From assembly GCF_018390515.1 (NCBI RefSeq), contig NZ_JAHBBK010000003.1, forward strand, positions 682,001 through 746,000: a stretch of 64,000 nucleotides of DNA, read 5' to 3'. This document shows positions 43,666 to 52,816 of the stretch, in pieces. The notes beneath the pieces were generated by a model. The model ran no database searches and was not told where the DNA came from. It saw only the letters and a list, made by a program, of their open reading frames with translations. This DNA comes from Mucilaginibacter sp. Bleaf8 (GTDB lineage: Bacteria; Bacteroidota; Bacteroidia; Sphingobacteriales; Sphingobacteriaceae). The stretch's first letter is position 1. Every line of letters starts with the position of its first letter. The position numbers were made by a program, and so were the translations under genes.

Positions 43666-44733
43666 TTAAACCGTAGCTGCAACGGCCTTGTCTTTTACGG
43701 CCAGCTGGCCACAGGCTGCGTCAATATCTTTACCCCGGCTGCGGCGTACATTGGTAATAATGCCTTGTTTGCGCAGGTAGGCAGCAAATGCCTCAATTTT
43801 ATCCTCGCCGGCATTTAAAAAGCTGGCAAACGATATCGGGTTGTATTCAATAATGTTAACCTTACAAGGGAGGTGCTTGCAGAACCTGGCCAGTTCCATC
43901 GCATCCTGTATATTGTCGTTCACGCCATCAAATACAATGTATTCGTAGGTAACCGGGTTCTTGGTTTTGTTGTAATAATACTTCAATGCCTCGGCCAATG
44001 CTTTTAATGAGTTTTGCTCATTGATAGGCATTATGGTATTCCGTTTTTCGTCGTTGGCCGCATGCAGTGACAGGGCCAGGTTAAACTTCACCTGGTCGTC
44101 GCCCAGCTTTTTAATCATTTTGGCAATACCGGCGGTAGATACCGTGATACGTTTGGCCGCCATGTTCAGGCCGTCTTCAGACGTAATACGTTCAATCGAC
44201 TTTAATACGTTCGCATAGTTCAGCAGGGGTTCGCCCATACCCATGTATACGATGTTGGTTAGCGGGATGCCGTAGTTTTGTTTAGCCTGTTGGTCTAACA
44301 GCACCACCTGGTCATAAATCTCGTCGGGATTGAGGTTACGTTTACGCTCCATATAGCCGGTAGCGCAAAATTTACACGTTAAACTACAACCCACCTGTGA
44401 TGATACGCAGGCCGTCATACGTTCAGTGGTAGGTATTAAAACACCCTCAATCAGGTGATTATCATGTAAAATAAAAGAATTTTTTATAGTTTTATCCGCG
44501 CTAAACTGGGAGTTGTTTATCCGGACGTTGTTGATGGTAAAGTTTTCTTCCAGCTTTTTGCGGAGTTCTTTTGAAATATTACTCATGTCATCGAACGATA
44601 CACATGATTTTTTCCAAAGCCACTCATACACCTGCTTAGCACGGAAGCCTTTTTCTTCCATGCTGATAAAGTGTTGTTGCAGAGCTTCTAAGCTCAGGCT
44701 GCGGATGTCTGTTTTACCTTTACTGCTGTTCAC
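43666..44733 (-). CDS. rlmN: Dual-specificity 23S rRNA/tRNA adenine-C2 methyltransferase RlmN
   Basis: This 355-residue radical SAM enzyme methylates A2503 of 23S rRNA and A37 of some tRNAs. The cluster motif C-x3-C-x2-C is CSLTCKFC, and the methyl-carrying Cys near the end is in AACGQLA. GMGEPLLNYANV and the NVRRSRGKDIDAACG segment fit the family. The start is GTG at 44733: no ATG is found upstream before a stop at 44763, and downstream Met residues would cut into the conserved KTDIRSLSLEAL. A promoter-like box lies only 5 bases before the GTG. Confidence 0.94.
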   Translation of the reverse strand: MNSSKGKTDIRSLSLEALQQHFISMEEKGFRAKQVYEWLWKKSCVSFDDMSNISKELRKKLEENFTINNVRINNSQFSADKTIKNSFILHDNHLIEGVLIPTTERMTACVSSQVGCSLTCKFCATGYMERKRNLNPDEIYDQVVLLDQQAKQNYGIPLTNIVYMGMGEPLLNYANVLKSIERITSEDGLNMAAKRITVSTAGIAKMIKKLGDDQVKFNLALSLHAANDEKRNTIMPINEQNSLKALAEALKYYYNKTKNPVTYEYIVFDGVNDNIQDAMELARFCKHLPCKVNIIEYNPISFASFLNAGEDKIEAFAAYLRKQGIITNVRRSRGKDIDAACGQLAVKDKAVAATV

Positions 44734-44737
44734 AGTA

Positions 44738-44745
44738 CAAAGGTA
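44738..44745 (-). promoter_or_regulatory. Putative -7 promoter element of rlmN
   Basis: The minus strand reads TACCTTTG, a full TAnnTTTG match ending 5 bases before the GTG start. If used, the transcript would begin at or next to the start codon. No -33 TTG is evident. Confidence 0.45.
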
Positions 44746-44889
44746 GTTATTTTTGTTTTTTTATAATTTATTGCTTGGTTTTTGAATTGTAAAATTAAAA
44801 AACAACAACTATAAGTTAATTGTATCAATACCGAATATAGAGACTATATGCCTGAAGTTTGGGCGGAGTTGATGATAAATTTCATTTAA

Positions 44890-46053
44890 ATGAAAAGTTT
44901 TAGAGCCGATTATGTTTTTCCTGTAAATGCCGATCCGATAAAGAATGGAATTGTCACTGTTGATGAGTATGGCAAAATAGTCTCTGTTGAAAATCATGCG
45001 CAGCCCGGTATACAAGTTGAACAGCTGAGCGGCGTTTTGTGTCCCGGCTTTGTAAACACCCACTGCCATGTTGAGCTTTCACATTTGCACAACCAAACCA
45101 GCCGCAGTACCGGCCTGGTAAATTTTATAAAAGAGGTACAGCAGTTCAGAAATGCAGATACGCAGTTGGTTGCCGAAGCCGCTGCCCGTGCCGATGAAGA
45201 AATGTACACTAACGGTATTGTAGCCGTTGGCGATATCTCCAACAGTGCGGCAACCATTCCCATTAAAGCTACAAGCAAGCTTAAATACCATACTTTTATT
45301 GAAGTGTTCAGCTTTTTGCCTGAACGTGCCAGCCAGGCATTTGAAAACGCGCTGCAATTGTTACAGCAGTTTAAGCCGCTTTCTGCCTCCATTACGCCGC
45401 ATGCTCCTTATTCGGTATCTAAAGAATTGTTCAGGCTCATTAAAAATTATTGTGATGACCATGATAACCTGCTGAGCATTCATAACCAGGAATCGGACGA
45501 AGAGAATAAGTTTTACCGTTATAAGCTGGGTAACTTTCTTGACCTGTATGAGCACTTTGGTATGGATATCAGCTATTTTAAGCCGCAGGCACGTAACTCC
45601 ATCCAGTCAATGGTGCCGTTGCTAAGCAACCGGCAGGAAGTTTTGCTGGTGCACAACACCTGTACCAACCTGAAAGATATCTACTTTGTTAAACGTTTTG
45701 ACCGTAAGATAAACTGGTGCTTTTGCCCCAACGCCAATCTGTATATTGAAGGCAAATTGCCTAAGGTTGATCTGTTTGTTGATGAAGGCTTTAATATCAC
45801 CCTCGGTACCGATAGCTTGGCCTCAAATAGTTCATTAAGTATACTAAGCGAAATGCAAACCATACAGCAGCATTTTCCATCTCTTGGCATTGGTAAATTG
45901 TTGGAGTGGGCCACCATCAATGGTGCACGCTTCCTGAAAATGGACGATGACCTGGGTACGCTGGAGCCAGGCAAAACGCCGGGGCTTAACCTTATCACCG
46001 GGCTCGACGGATTAAAGATAACGCCCGAAACCAAGGTGAAACGATTAGTATAA
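44890..46053 (+). CDS. Amidohydrolase (cytosine/adenosine deaminase-like)
   Basis: This 387-residue protein is of the amidohydrolase superfamily. Metal and catalytic residues are visible: H-x-H in FVNTHCHVELSHL, the His/Glu segment SIHNQESDEE, His in LVHNTCTN and Asp in GTDSLASNSSL. It resembles SsnA/MtaD/aminofutalosine-deaminase type hydrolases that deaminate purine or related rings. Aminofutalosine deaminase (menaquinone synthesis) is a candidate because Bacteroidota often use that route, but the sequence alone does not decide. It is the first gene of the long plus-strand run, with 52 bases to acylphosphatase. Confidence 0.85.
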   Translation: MKSFRADYVFPVNADPIKNGIVTVDEYGKIVSVENHAQPGIQVEQLSGVLCPGFVNTHCHVELSHLHNQTSRSTGLVNFIKEVQQFRNADTQLVAEAAARADEEMYTNGIVAVGDISNSAATIPIKATSKLKYHTFIEVFSFLPERASQAFENALQLLQQFKPLSASITPHAPYSVSKELFRLIKNYCDDHDNLLSIHNQESDEENKFYRYKLGNFLDLYEHFGMDISYFKPQARNSIQSMVPLLSNRQEVLLVHNTCTNLKDIYFVKRFDRKINWCFCPNANLYIEGKLPKVDLFVDEGFNITLGTDSLASNSSLSILSEMQTIQQHFPSLGIGKLLEWATINGARFLKMDDDLGTLEPGKTPGLNLITGLDGLKITPETKVKRLV

Positions 46054-46105
46054 AATCTGCCTTTTTTGCTGCATAAGCCGTATTATTGTATTTTATACTA
46101 CAGCT

Positions 46106-46390
46106 ATGATAAAGCATTTAAATATTACCGTTAAGGGGAAAGTGCAGGGTGTGTCTTACCGGGTCACCACTAAAGCCGTTGCCGACCAGCTGGGTATCAG
46201 GGGCTTTGTAAAAAACGAACCTGGCGGTGGTGTTTATATCGAGGCCGAGGCTGAGCCCTCACTGCTGGAAATGTTTTTGGACTGGTGTAACGAGGGTCCC
46301 GACAGGGCCCGCGTGGAGGCTGTTGATACGGCGGAGGGCGAGGTGAGAAATTACCGCAACTTCGAGGTCGTGAAAAAGAGTTTGCTGTAG
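46106..46390 (+). CDS. acyP: Acylphosphatase
   Basis: This 94-residue enzyme hydrolyses carboxyl-phosphate bonds. The catalytic Arg is in VQGVSYRVTTK and the catalytic Asn in GFVKNEPGGG. The usual V-Q-G-V-G-F-R has S-Y in place of G-F, a mild change. The length is normal. The flippase gene follows after 24 bases. Confidence 0.93.
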   Translation: MIKHLNITVKGKVQGVSYRVTTKAVADQLGIRGFVKNEPGGGVYIEAEAEPSLLEMFLDWCNEGPDRARVEAVDTAEGEVRNYRNFEVVKKSLL

Positions 46391-46414
46391 TATTTACCTT
46401 AACGATACAATCCT

Positions 46415-47899
46415 TTGTCAACTGCTAAAAAATTTGCCGGGCAAACGGCAATCTACGGTTTATCAACTGTTGTTCAAAAGCTGCTCAGTTCGTTACTAAC
46501 CCCGCTGTATACCTATGCTTATAATCCTAAGGTGTATAGTATCTTCAGTACCATGTTCAGTTATGCCGCTGTATTTCAGGCATTGCTTACTTTTGGTATG
46601 GAAACTACCTTTTTTAGGTACCTGAACAAGTACCAGGACAGTAAAGGGCAGGTTTACAATAATAGCTTTTGGGTAGTTTTTATGGTAAGCATTGTGTTTC
46701 TGCTGTTCACAATGCCATTTACCCATACTATAGCAGGTTTAATCAAAATCGGTCGGCATACATCGCAGCAGGAATTTGAGCTCTATGTAAAATACTTTGT
46801 TGCCATACTGGTTTTGGATGCCTGGTGCTCCATTCCGTTTGCCAAGCTTCGTGCCGATGGCAGGCCGGTAAAGTATGGTGCCATAAAGCTGGTCAACGTC
46901 ATTATTACCGTAACCCTTAACTTGCTGTTTATCATATTAATACCCTACTGCATCAAAAATAACTTAGTTGCGGATGCCTGGTTACGTAGCTGGTTTGTGC
47001 CGGGATGGGTAGGATATGCATTCTTATCCAATTTGATAGCAAGCTTTATCACCTTACTCATGTTACTGCCAGAGTTGTTAACACTGCGCATAAAGTTTGA
47101 TAAGGAGATGTTTGCAGATATGCTTAAGTACAGCTGGCCTGTAATGGTAGCCGGGTTATCTTATATCGTTAATGAAAACCTGGATAAAATATTATTAGGT
47201 AAACTACTGCCTGATACCATTAGTGAACGCGAGGTGGGTATCTACTCCGGCTGTGCCCGTATTTCCATATTCCTGAGTTTGTTTAATCAGGCATTCAGGA
47301 TGGGGGCCGAGCCGTTCTTTTTTAGTCATGCTAAAAATAAAAATGCAGGTACAACCTACGCCCGCATTATGGATTACTTTGTCATTACCATGTGTGTAAT
47401 GTTTGTGGGCGTAATTGCTAATATCGAAATACTAAAATATTATGTACGCGATTCGTCGTATTGGGTGGGGTTGGGCGTGGTGCCGCCTTTGTTGCTGGGG
47501 TATGTAAGTCTGGGCATCTACACTAACCTTTCCATATGGTATAAGCTGTCCGATCAAACCCGGTACGGATTTTATATTTCAGGGATCGGGGCTATTGTTA
47601 CCATTGTACTGAATGTTTTGTTCATCCCTAAATACAGTTATATGGCTTCGGCCTGGGTATCGTTTCTGGCCTACTTTAGTATGATGGTCATGTCATACGT
47701 ATGGGGGCAAAAACATTACCCAATTCCGTACAATGTCAAAAAAAACCTTGTCTATATAATTAGTTCGGTCATAATCGTATTTTTATCATTCAGCGTTTTT
47801 AAAAAGAACCTGATTATTGGTAACGCGCTTCTGGTATTATTTGCCGGCGCTGCTTTTATGGCCGAGCGTAAACAGTTAATGGCTATACTTAAAAAATAA
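46415..47899 (+). CDS. Polysaccharide/lipid flippase of the MOP superfamily (Wzx/MurJ-like)
   Basis: This 494-residue membrane protein has about 12-14 helices. The start is TTG at 46415: the amphipathic N-terminus [25 protein letters not shown] is typical of the family and the first Met in frame is much later (MFSYAAVFQ). Family features include [10 protein letters not shown] and the [14 protein letters not shown] segment. It moves lipid-linked oligosaccharide or a similar lipid across the inner membrane; the substrate is unknown. It lies in the acyP-dut operon; the dut ATG follows after 2 bases. Confidence 0.88.
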   Translation: MSTAKKFAGQTAIYGLSTVVQKLLSSLLTPLYTYAYNPKVYSIFSTMFSYAAVFQALLTFGMETTFFRYLNKYQDSKGQVYNNSFWVVFMVSIVFLLFTMPFTHTIAGLIKIGRHTSQQEFELYVKYFVAILVLDAWCSIPFAKLRADGRPVKYGAIKLVNVIITVTLNLLFIILIPYCIKNNLVADAWLRSWFVPGWVGYAFLSNLIASFITLLMLLPELLTLRIKFDKEMFADMLKYSWPVMVAGLSYIVNENLDKILLGKLLPDTISEREVGIYSGCARISIFLSLFNQAFRMGAEPFFFSHAKNKNAGTTYARIMDYFVITMCVMFVGVIANIEILKYYVRDSSYWVGLGVVPPLLLGYVSLGIYTNLSIWYKLSDQTRYGFYISGIGAIVTIVLNVLFIPKYSYMASAWVSFLAYFSMMVMSYVWGQKHYPIPYNVKKNLVYIISSVIIVFLSFSVFKKNLIIGNALLVLFAGAAFMAERKQLMAILKK

Positions 47900-47901
47900 A
47901 C

Positions 47902-48336
47902 ATGATTATCCGCATTATCAATAATTCAAAAAACAACCTGCCAGCTTACGAAACCTTGCACGCCGCCGGGATGGACCTGCGCGCCGATGTTGAAGCAACC
48001 ATCGTATTGCAGCCAATGGAGCGCAAGCTAATACCTACAGGTTTGCATATCGAGCTGCCTGAAGGTTATGAAGCGCAGATACGCCCGCGCAGTGGTTTGG
48101 CGTTTAAGCATGGTATAGGTATTGTAAACTCGCCCGGTACGGTAGATGCCGATTATCGTGGCGAGATCAAAGTACTGCTTATCAACTTTTCGGATGTGCC
48201 TTTTGAGGTAAACACCGGTGATCGTATTGCCCAAATGGTGGTTGCCCGGCATGAAAAAGTGGAGTGGGAGCAGGTAGAAGTTTTGAATGAAACATCCAGA
48301 GGGATGGGTGGTTACGGACATACAGGGATAGGATAA
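47902..48336 (+). CDS. dut: dUTP diphosphatase
   Basis: This 144-residue trimeric dUTPase splits dUTP to dUMP and pyrophosphate, keeping uracil out of DNA. All five motifs are present: [44 protein letters not shown] and [12 protein letters not shown]. It is cytoplasmic and of normal length. It is tightly packed between the flippase gene and the TPR gene, the latter starting 1 base after its stop. Confidence 0.97.
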   Translation: MIIRIINNSKNNLPAYETLHAAGMDLRADVEATIVLQPMERKLIPTGLHIELPEGYEAQIRPRSGLAFKHGIGIVNSPGTVDADYRGEIKVLLINFSDVPFEVNTGDRIAQMVVARHEKVEWEQVEVLNETSRGMGGYGHTGIG

Positions 48337-48337
48337 G

Positions 48338-50050
48338 ATGAAATTTAAACATGCACTTTTAGGTTTATGCTGGTTGTCGGCCGCTGCCGTTGCCCAAAGC
48401 AATATGCCGGGCCGGAAACCACTTACGTCTGTAGACAGCCTGATGGTGCAGCAGCTTTATTTTTCGGCCCTGCGCGAAAAAACGATTGAGAACCTGCCAC
48501 AGGCAACGGAGCTGTTCAGCAAGGTACTGCAAACCGATGCCGGTAACGATGCTGCCATGTACGAGCTGGCCAATCTGCTCAAATTACAAAGCAAGCGTGC
48601 CGAAGCACAGCAGCTGTTAGAACGCGCAGTTACCGTAAAGCCCGATAACGAGTGGTATTGGGTATCGCTGGCCGAAAGCTATGAAAAGACCAATAACATA
48701 GGCCGGTTACAGCATGTTTTCGATGAGTTAATCCGCATCAATCCGGATAAGCCGGAATACTACTTTGATAAAGCAAACGCCTTATATCTGGAAAAGAGAT
48801 ATGACGAGGCACTGAATACCTATAGCAAACTGGAGCAGCTTACCGGCCCTACCGAAGATTTGGTAGCTGCACGCCGCCGGGTATATTTACGGCAGGGCAA
48901 GGTTGATGGCGTAGCTGAAGAGTTGGAGCGCCTTATTGTTGCCAATCCTAATGAGACTAAATTCTATTTGCAGTTAGGTGAATTGTATAATGCCAACAAC
49001 TTTCCCGATAAAGCGCTCCATGTATTGCAGCGCGGCGAAAAGGTAAGTCCGCAGAATGGCATGTTGCAATTGGCTCTGGCCGATAGTTATCGGGCTAAAA
49101 AGGATAATGAAACCAGCTTTACCCATCTGGAAAAAGCCTTTGCTGCAACCGATTTGGATGTGGATCAGAAGGTGCGCATAGTATTGGGCTATTTACCTAA
49201 GTTTCCTGAGCCAAATGCCAAAGCCAGCGCTACCGCTTTGAGTAAAATACTGGCTGATACCCACCCTAACGATGCCAAGGCCCTGGCGGTTTACGGCGAT
49301 ATGCTGTTACAAAGCGAAAAATACAAAGAAGCCAAAGTTGCTTACAAAAAGGCCATACAGTTAAACAATGGTATTTACGCTATACAAGAGCAGTTGGTGC
49401 GCCTGGAGCTAGGTGATAATGAGGTAAACGAAGCCATCAAAGACGGAGAAAACTCCCTGTCTATGTTCCCTAACCAGGCCTGGATGAATTACCTGGTAGG
49501 TGTAGCCTGGCTGCAAAAAAAGGATCCGCAAAAAGCTGTAGCTTATCTCAAAAACGCGGCAGATCTGGAAACACAGGATAAAGAACTGTTAGGCCAGGCT
49601 AATGCGGCCTTGGGCGATACTTATCATGAATTGAAAGACAATACCAAATCGGATGCTGCTTATGAAAAAGCACTTAGCTATAACGCTGATAATGCTTATA
49701 CATTAAACAATTACGCCTATTACCTGTCAATAAGAGGAGAGCAGCTGGATAAAGCCGCACGGATGTCAAAGCGCAGTAATGAGTTGCAGCCCAACACGCC
49801 ATCGTTTGAAGATACCTATGCCTGGATATTGTTTAGGCAAAAAAAGTACAGCGATGCGAGATTGTGGATGGAAAAAGCCCTGCAGCATGATAAGAAACAG
49901 AGCGCTGTGCAAACCGAGCATTACGGCGACATTATGTTTTACTTAGGTGATACCGAAGCTGCTGTACAAAACTGGAAAAAGGCAAAGCAAAACGGCGCAC
50001 AATCGCCGGTATTAGACCGTAAAATAAATGAGAAGAAATATATTGAGTAA
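48338..50050 (+). CDS. Secreted TPR-repeat protein
   Basis: This 570-residue protein has a signal peptide (MKFKHALLGLCWLSAAAVAQ) and about a dozen tetratricopeptide repeats through to the end (for example LANLLKLQSKRAEAQQLLER, YGDMLLQSEKYKEAKVAYKK, NYAYYLSIRGEQLDKAARM). Proteins of this layout in Bacteroidota are periplasmic or outer-membrane scaffold proteins. The next gene, a DUF4292 lipoprotein, starts inside its last 23 bases, so translation is coupled and a joint envelope role is likely. The binding partner is not readable. Confidence 0.88.
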   Translation: MKFKHALLGLCWLSAAAVAQSNMPGRKPLTSVDSLMVQQLYFSALREKTIENLPQATELFSKVLQTDAGNDAAMYELANLLKLQSKRAEAQQLLERAVTVKPDNEWYWVSLAESYEKTNNIGRLQHVFDELIRINPDKPEYYFDKANALYLEKRYDEALNTYSKLEQLTGPTEDLVAARRRVYLRQGKVDGVAEELERLIVANPNETKFYLQLGELYNANNFPDKALHVLQRGEKVSPQNGMLQLALADSYRAKKDNETSFTHLEKAFAATDLDVDQKVRIVLGYLPKFPEPNAKASATALSKILADTHPNDAKALAVYGDMLLQSEKYKEAKVAYKKAIQLNNGIYAIQEQLVRLELGDNEVNEAIKDGENSLSMFPNQAWMNYLVGVAWLQKKDPQKAVAYLKNAADLETQDKELLGQANAALGDTYHELKDNTKSDAAYEKALSYNADNAYTLNNYAYYLSIRGEQLDKAARMSKRSNELQPNTPSFEDTYAWILFRQKKYSDARLWMEKALQHDKKQSAVQTEHYGDIMFYLGDTEAAVQNWKKAKQNGAQSPVLDRKINEKKYIE

Positions 50051-50816
50051 ACTGCTGGTAGTATGTTTAGTAGTAGCAGCAGGCTGTAAAACTAAGAAAC
50101 AAGTAGTGGCACGTACACCAGTAAATACAACAAACAATGCCGATGCCGGCAAGCTGTCAAAAATACAAGCCATACAAGGCAAGCAGGTTAGCTTCAACAC
50201 CTTTTCGGGTAAAGCCAAAACCAAGCTGAATATTGATGGCAAAACAAATGATGTGACACTGAATATCCGTATCCAGCACGATCAGAAAATATGGGTTTCT
50301 ATTACGGCCCTGCTGGGTGTGGAAGTAGCCCGCGCGCTGATAACACCTGATAGCATAATGGTGATAAACCGCTTACAAGGCGTTTATATAAAGAAACCAT
50401 TTAGCTACATACACACTTATGCCGGCCAGCAGGTAAACTACAAAACAGTGGAGTCGCTGCTTATTGGTAATGTGATTCCAGATTTATTAACGCCGGCAGC
50501 AATCTACCAGGAGGGTGCAAACGGGGGCGTGAGTGTTAAAGGCAGTTTGCAGGGCATAGTTTATTCGCTGCTTATCGGGGCCGATCTGAAAGTTACACAA
50601 ACCAGTTTGGCTAATCAAAGCGCTGCCCAATCGTTACAGGTTACCAACAGCGAATTTATACAGGCCGACGGCAAGGTGATTCCTTCCCAAATCAACATCG
50701 CATCGGCGGTAAAGCAAAAAAATATACAGGCCGATCTACATTACAATAAAGCCGAGTTTAACCAGCCACTGGAATTTCCATTTAGTATCCCCGACAGATT
50801 TTCACCAGCCAATTAA
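50028..50816 (+). CDS. DUF4292 lipoprotein (LolB/LolA-like fold)
   Basis: This 262-residue protein has a lipoprotein signal ending VVAAGC, so Cys20 should be acylated. DUF4292 is predicted to adopt a half-barrel like LolA/LolB, which carry lipoproteins to the outer membrane; segments such as FNTFSGKAKTKLNIDGK and DVTLNIRIQHDQKIWVSI fit. Many Bacteroidota lack LolB, so a substitute role is an attractive guess without proof. It overlaps the TPR gene by 23 bases and the EnvC-like gene starts 20 bases later. Confidence 0.85.
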   Translation: MRRNILSKLLVVCLVVAAGCKTKKQVVARTPVNTTNNADAGKLSKIQAIQGKQVSFNTFSGKAKTKLNIDGKTNDVTLNIRIQHDQKIWVSITALLGVEVARALITPDSIMVINRLQGVYIKKPFSYIHTYAGQQVNYKTVESLLIGNVIPDLLTPAAIYQEGANGGVSVKGSLQGIVYSLLIGADLKVTQTSLANQSAAQSLQVTNSEFIQADGKVIPSQINIASAVKQKNIQADLHYNKAEFNQPLEFPFSIPDRFSPAN

Positions 50817-50836
50817 AAAGCCTATTTTTGGAACTG

Positions 50837-52153
50837 ATGAAATTTGTAAGAGTTGTTGTACTGTTTTTAATTTTTGCTTTCGGAACGCTGGCCGTAAAGG
50901 CGCAAAGCAGTTCTGAACTTAAACGCCGCCGCGCAGAGCTTACTGCCGAGCTGGAAAACCTGAATCGTGAGTATCAGGAAACGTTAAAAAATAAAAAATC
51001 AACACTCAAACAGCTTAACCTGCTCAAAGAGCAGATTAGCCTGCGCGAAGAGAAGATCAGCACCGTAAACTCCGAGATCAGGGGGCTGGATAACCAGATT
51101 ACCGAAAACAGCCACACCGTACGCACGCTGCAAGGCCAGCTTAATCAGCTTAAAAAAGAGTATGCCGCCATGATTGTGTTTGCTTACCACAATCAAAGTG
51201 CCTACAATAAGCTGATGTTTGTATTTGCATCCAAAGATTTTAACCAGGCTTACAAACGTTTAAAGTACTTACATCAGTTTGGCACCTACCGTGAGCGTCA
51301 GGCCGCATCCATACAGGGCACGCAGCAAGACCTGCACGTGAAGATCAATCAGCTCGACCGTACCAAAAAAGAAAAGAGCAGTTTACTGCAGGAGCAGGAA
51401 AAGGAGAAAGAAACCTTAGGCAAGCAAAAAAGCGAGCAAGATCAGGTAGCGCAAAGTTTATCGCAGCAAGCCGGTACGTTGCGTAAGCAACAACGCGAAG
51501 TACGCAATCGTATAGCGCTTGCAAACCGTCAGATCGCTTCTGCTATCAGACGTGAAATTGAAGAAGCGCGCCGTAAGGCCGAAGCAGAGGCCCGTGCTGC
51601 TGCCGCCCGTGCCGCCGCGCAGGCTGCCGCACAGGCCCGTGCCGAAAATAAATCGGCAAGCGAGGTGGCTGCTGCCGCTAAACCAAAAGCTATCGCCCGT
51701 TCATCAGATTCGCAGGTGCTGTCGGCTACGCCGGAAGCTGCTAAATTATCAAACGACTTTTTGGGTAATAAGGGCCGGCTGCCATGGCCGGTAAGCAACG
51801 GTTTTGTTACGCTCGATTTTGGTATCTACATGCAGGAAGGTATTAAGAACGATAATCGTGGTATTGATATCCGTACCAGTGGCGGTGCCGCTGTAAGAGC
51901 CGTATTTGAAGGTACTGTAGCCAGTGTTAATGATGTAAGCGGCAGCTACCTGGTGGTAATACGCCACGGTGAGTACTTTACAGGTTACTTCAATCTGCGT
52001 TCGGTAAGCGTGAGTGCAGGGCAAAAAGTAAGTACCCGCCAAACTATTGGTACTGTGGCAACTGATCCTACAACTGGCGAGCCTTCTGTGCACTTTGAGC
52101 TTTACCGTGGAAAAAATGTCATAAATCCAAAAAGCTGGTTAGCTGCGCAATAG
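50837..52153 (+). CDS. EnvC-like murein hydrolase activator with degenerate LytM domain
   Basis: This 438-residue protein starts at ATG 50837; the TTG at 50828 is part of a promoter-like box. A signal peptide (to about residue 22) is followed by long coiled coils (about 25-260, rich in E, K, Q and R), an alanine-rich linker and a LytM/M23 domain (about 330-438). The zinc site is degraded: the first His before GID is Asn (NRGIDI) and the usual H-x-H reads S-V-H. EnvC-type proteins with such domains activate cell-wall amidases instead of cutting murein. It ends the acyP-to-EnvC run. Confidence 0.9.
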   Translation: MKFVRVVVLFLIFAFGTLAVKAQSSSELKRRRAELTAELENLNREYQETLKNKKSTLKQLNLLKEQISLREEKISTVNSEIRGLDNQITENSHTVRTLQGQLNQLKKEYAAMIVFAYHNQSAYNKLMFVFASKDFNQAYKRLKYLHQFGTYRERQAASIQGTQQDLHVKINQLDRTKKEKSSLLQEQEKEKETLGKQKSEQDQVAQSLSQQAGTLRKQQREVRNRIALANRQIASAIRREIEEARRKAEAEARAAAARAAAQAAAQARAENKSASEVAAAAKPKAIARSSDSQVLSATPEAAKLSNDFLGNKGRLPWPVSNGFVTLDFGIYMQEGIKNDNRGIDIRTSGGAAVRAVFEGTVASVNDVSGSYLVVIRHGEYFTGYFNLRSVSVSAGQKVSTRQTIGTVATDPTTGEPSVHFELYRGKNVINPKSWLAAQ

Positions 52154-52188
52154 TTTGAACTTTATGCAGTTATAATTGTATATATTTG
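52154..52188 (+). promoter_or_regulatory. Promoter of the tatA pair
   Basis: TTTG (52154-52157), 23 bases and TATATTTG (52181-52188) fit the Bacteroidota promoter. The ATG at 52210 lies 21 bases further on. Confidence 0.55.
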
Positions 52189-52209
52189 TACCTTATAAAC
52201 TAATTACAT

Positions 52210-52533
52210 ATGCACAGTGCGGTTTTGTTGTTCCTGAACATCGGTACGCCCGAGCTTATTTTAATACTTTTTGTAGCCTTACTGCTGTTTGGCGGTAACA
52301 AGCTGCCTGAGTTGGCGCGCGGCCTGGGTAAAGGCATTCGTGAATTTAAAGATGCATCAGACGGGGTTAAGCGCGAGATACATAATCAAATAAATAGCTT
52401 TGATGAAAAACCGTCAGAGCCTGCAGTACGTAATGAATATATAGCCAGTACGCAAACAGATGTTGCATCAGCACCCGTAGTGGATACCACGCCGGCTACT
52501 GAACCGGTTATAACAGAAAAGAAAGAATATTAA
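52210..52533 (+). CDS. tatA: Sec-independent protein translocase subunit TatA/TatB, first copy
   Basis: This 107-residue protein has a short periplasmic N-terminus and one membrane helix (LILILFVALLLFGGNKLPEL) followed by the amphipathic helix ARGLGKGIREFKDASDG with the FGGNKLPELARGLG hallmark. The tail is acidic and proline/threonine-rich. TatA forms the pore of the twin-arginine system for folded proteins. The tatC gene is not in the window. A second tatA gene follows after 21 bases. The longer tail of this copy could give it a TatB-like role; this is inference. Confidence 0.93.
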   Translation: MHSAVLLFLNIGTPELILILFVALLLFGGNKLPELARGLGKGIREFKDASDGVKREIHNQINSFDEKPSEPAVRNEYIASTQTDVASAPVVDTTPATEPVITEKKEY

Positions 52534-52554
52534 TTTATATAAATTCAAGCAATC

Positions 52555-52725
52555 ATGGGATTAGGAGCACCAGAAATTATTCTGATTATCGTTGCGATTT
52601 TAATTTTATTCGGAGGGCGCAAAATTCCTGAACTAATGAAAGGTTTAGGCCAGGGCGTTAAAGAATTTAAAGACGCATCGAATAATAAAGAAACGAGAGA
52701 AGAGAAAACAAACGTGCATCCGTAA
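52555..52725 (+). CDS. tatA: Sec-independent protein translocase subunit TatA, second copy
   Basis: This 56-residue protein is too short for most ORF thresholds but clear: MGLGAPEIILIIVAILILF forms the membrane helix, then GGRKIPELMKGLGQGVKEF is the amphipathic helix and the tail is short and charged. It matches the 50-60 residue TatA/E type. It shares the transcript with the first copy and ends just before a hairpin terminator. Confidence 0.93.
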   Translation: MGLGAPEIILIIVAILILFGGRKIPELMKGLGQGVKEFKDASNNKETREEKTNVHP

Positions 52726-52757
52726 CCGGATAGATTTGCTTTTATCTTTTGCATTTT

Positions 52758-52804
52758 AAACTTATCATTTGGTAATTGTTATTATCAAGTGATAAGTTTT
52801 TTTA
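52758..52804 (+). terminator. Terminator after the tatA pair
   Basis: An 18-base arm (52758-52775) pairs with 52782-52799 with one wobble and one mismatch around a 6-base loop; a T-run follows and runs up to the next gene's promoter region. Confidence 0.8.
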
Positions 52805-52816
52805 TTTTAGCACTCT

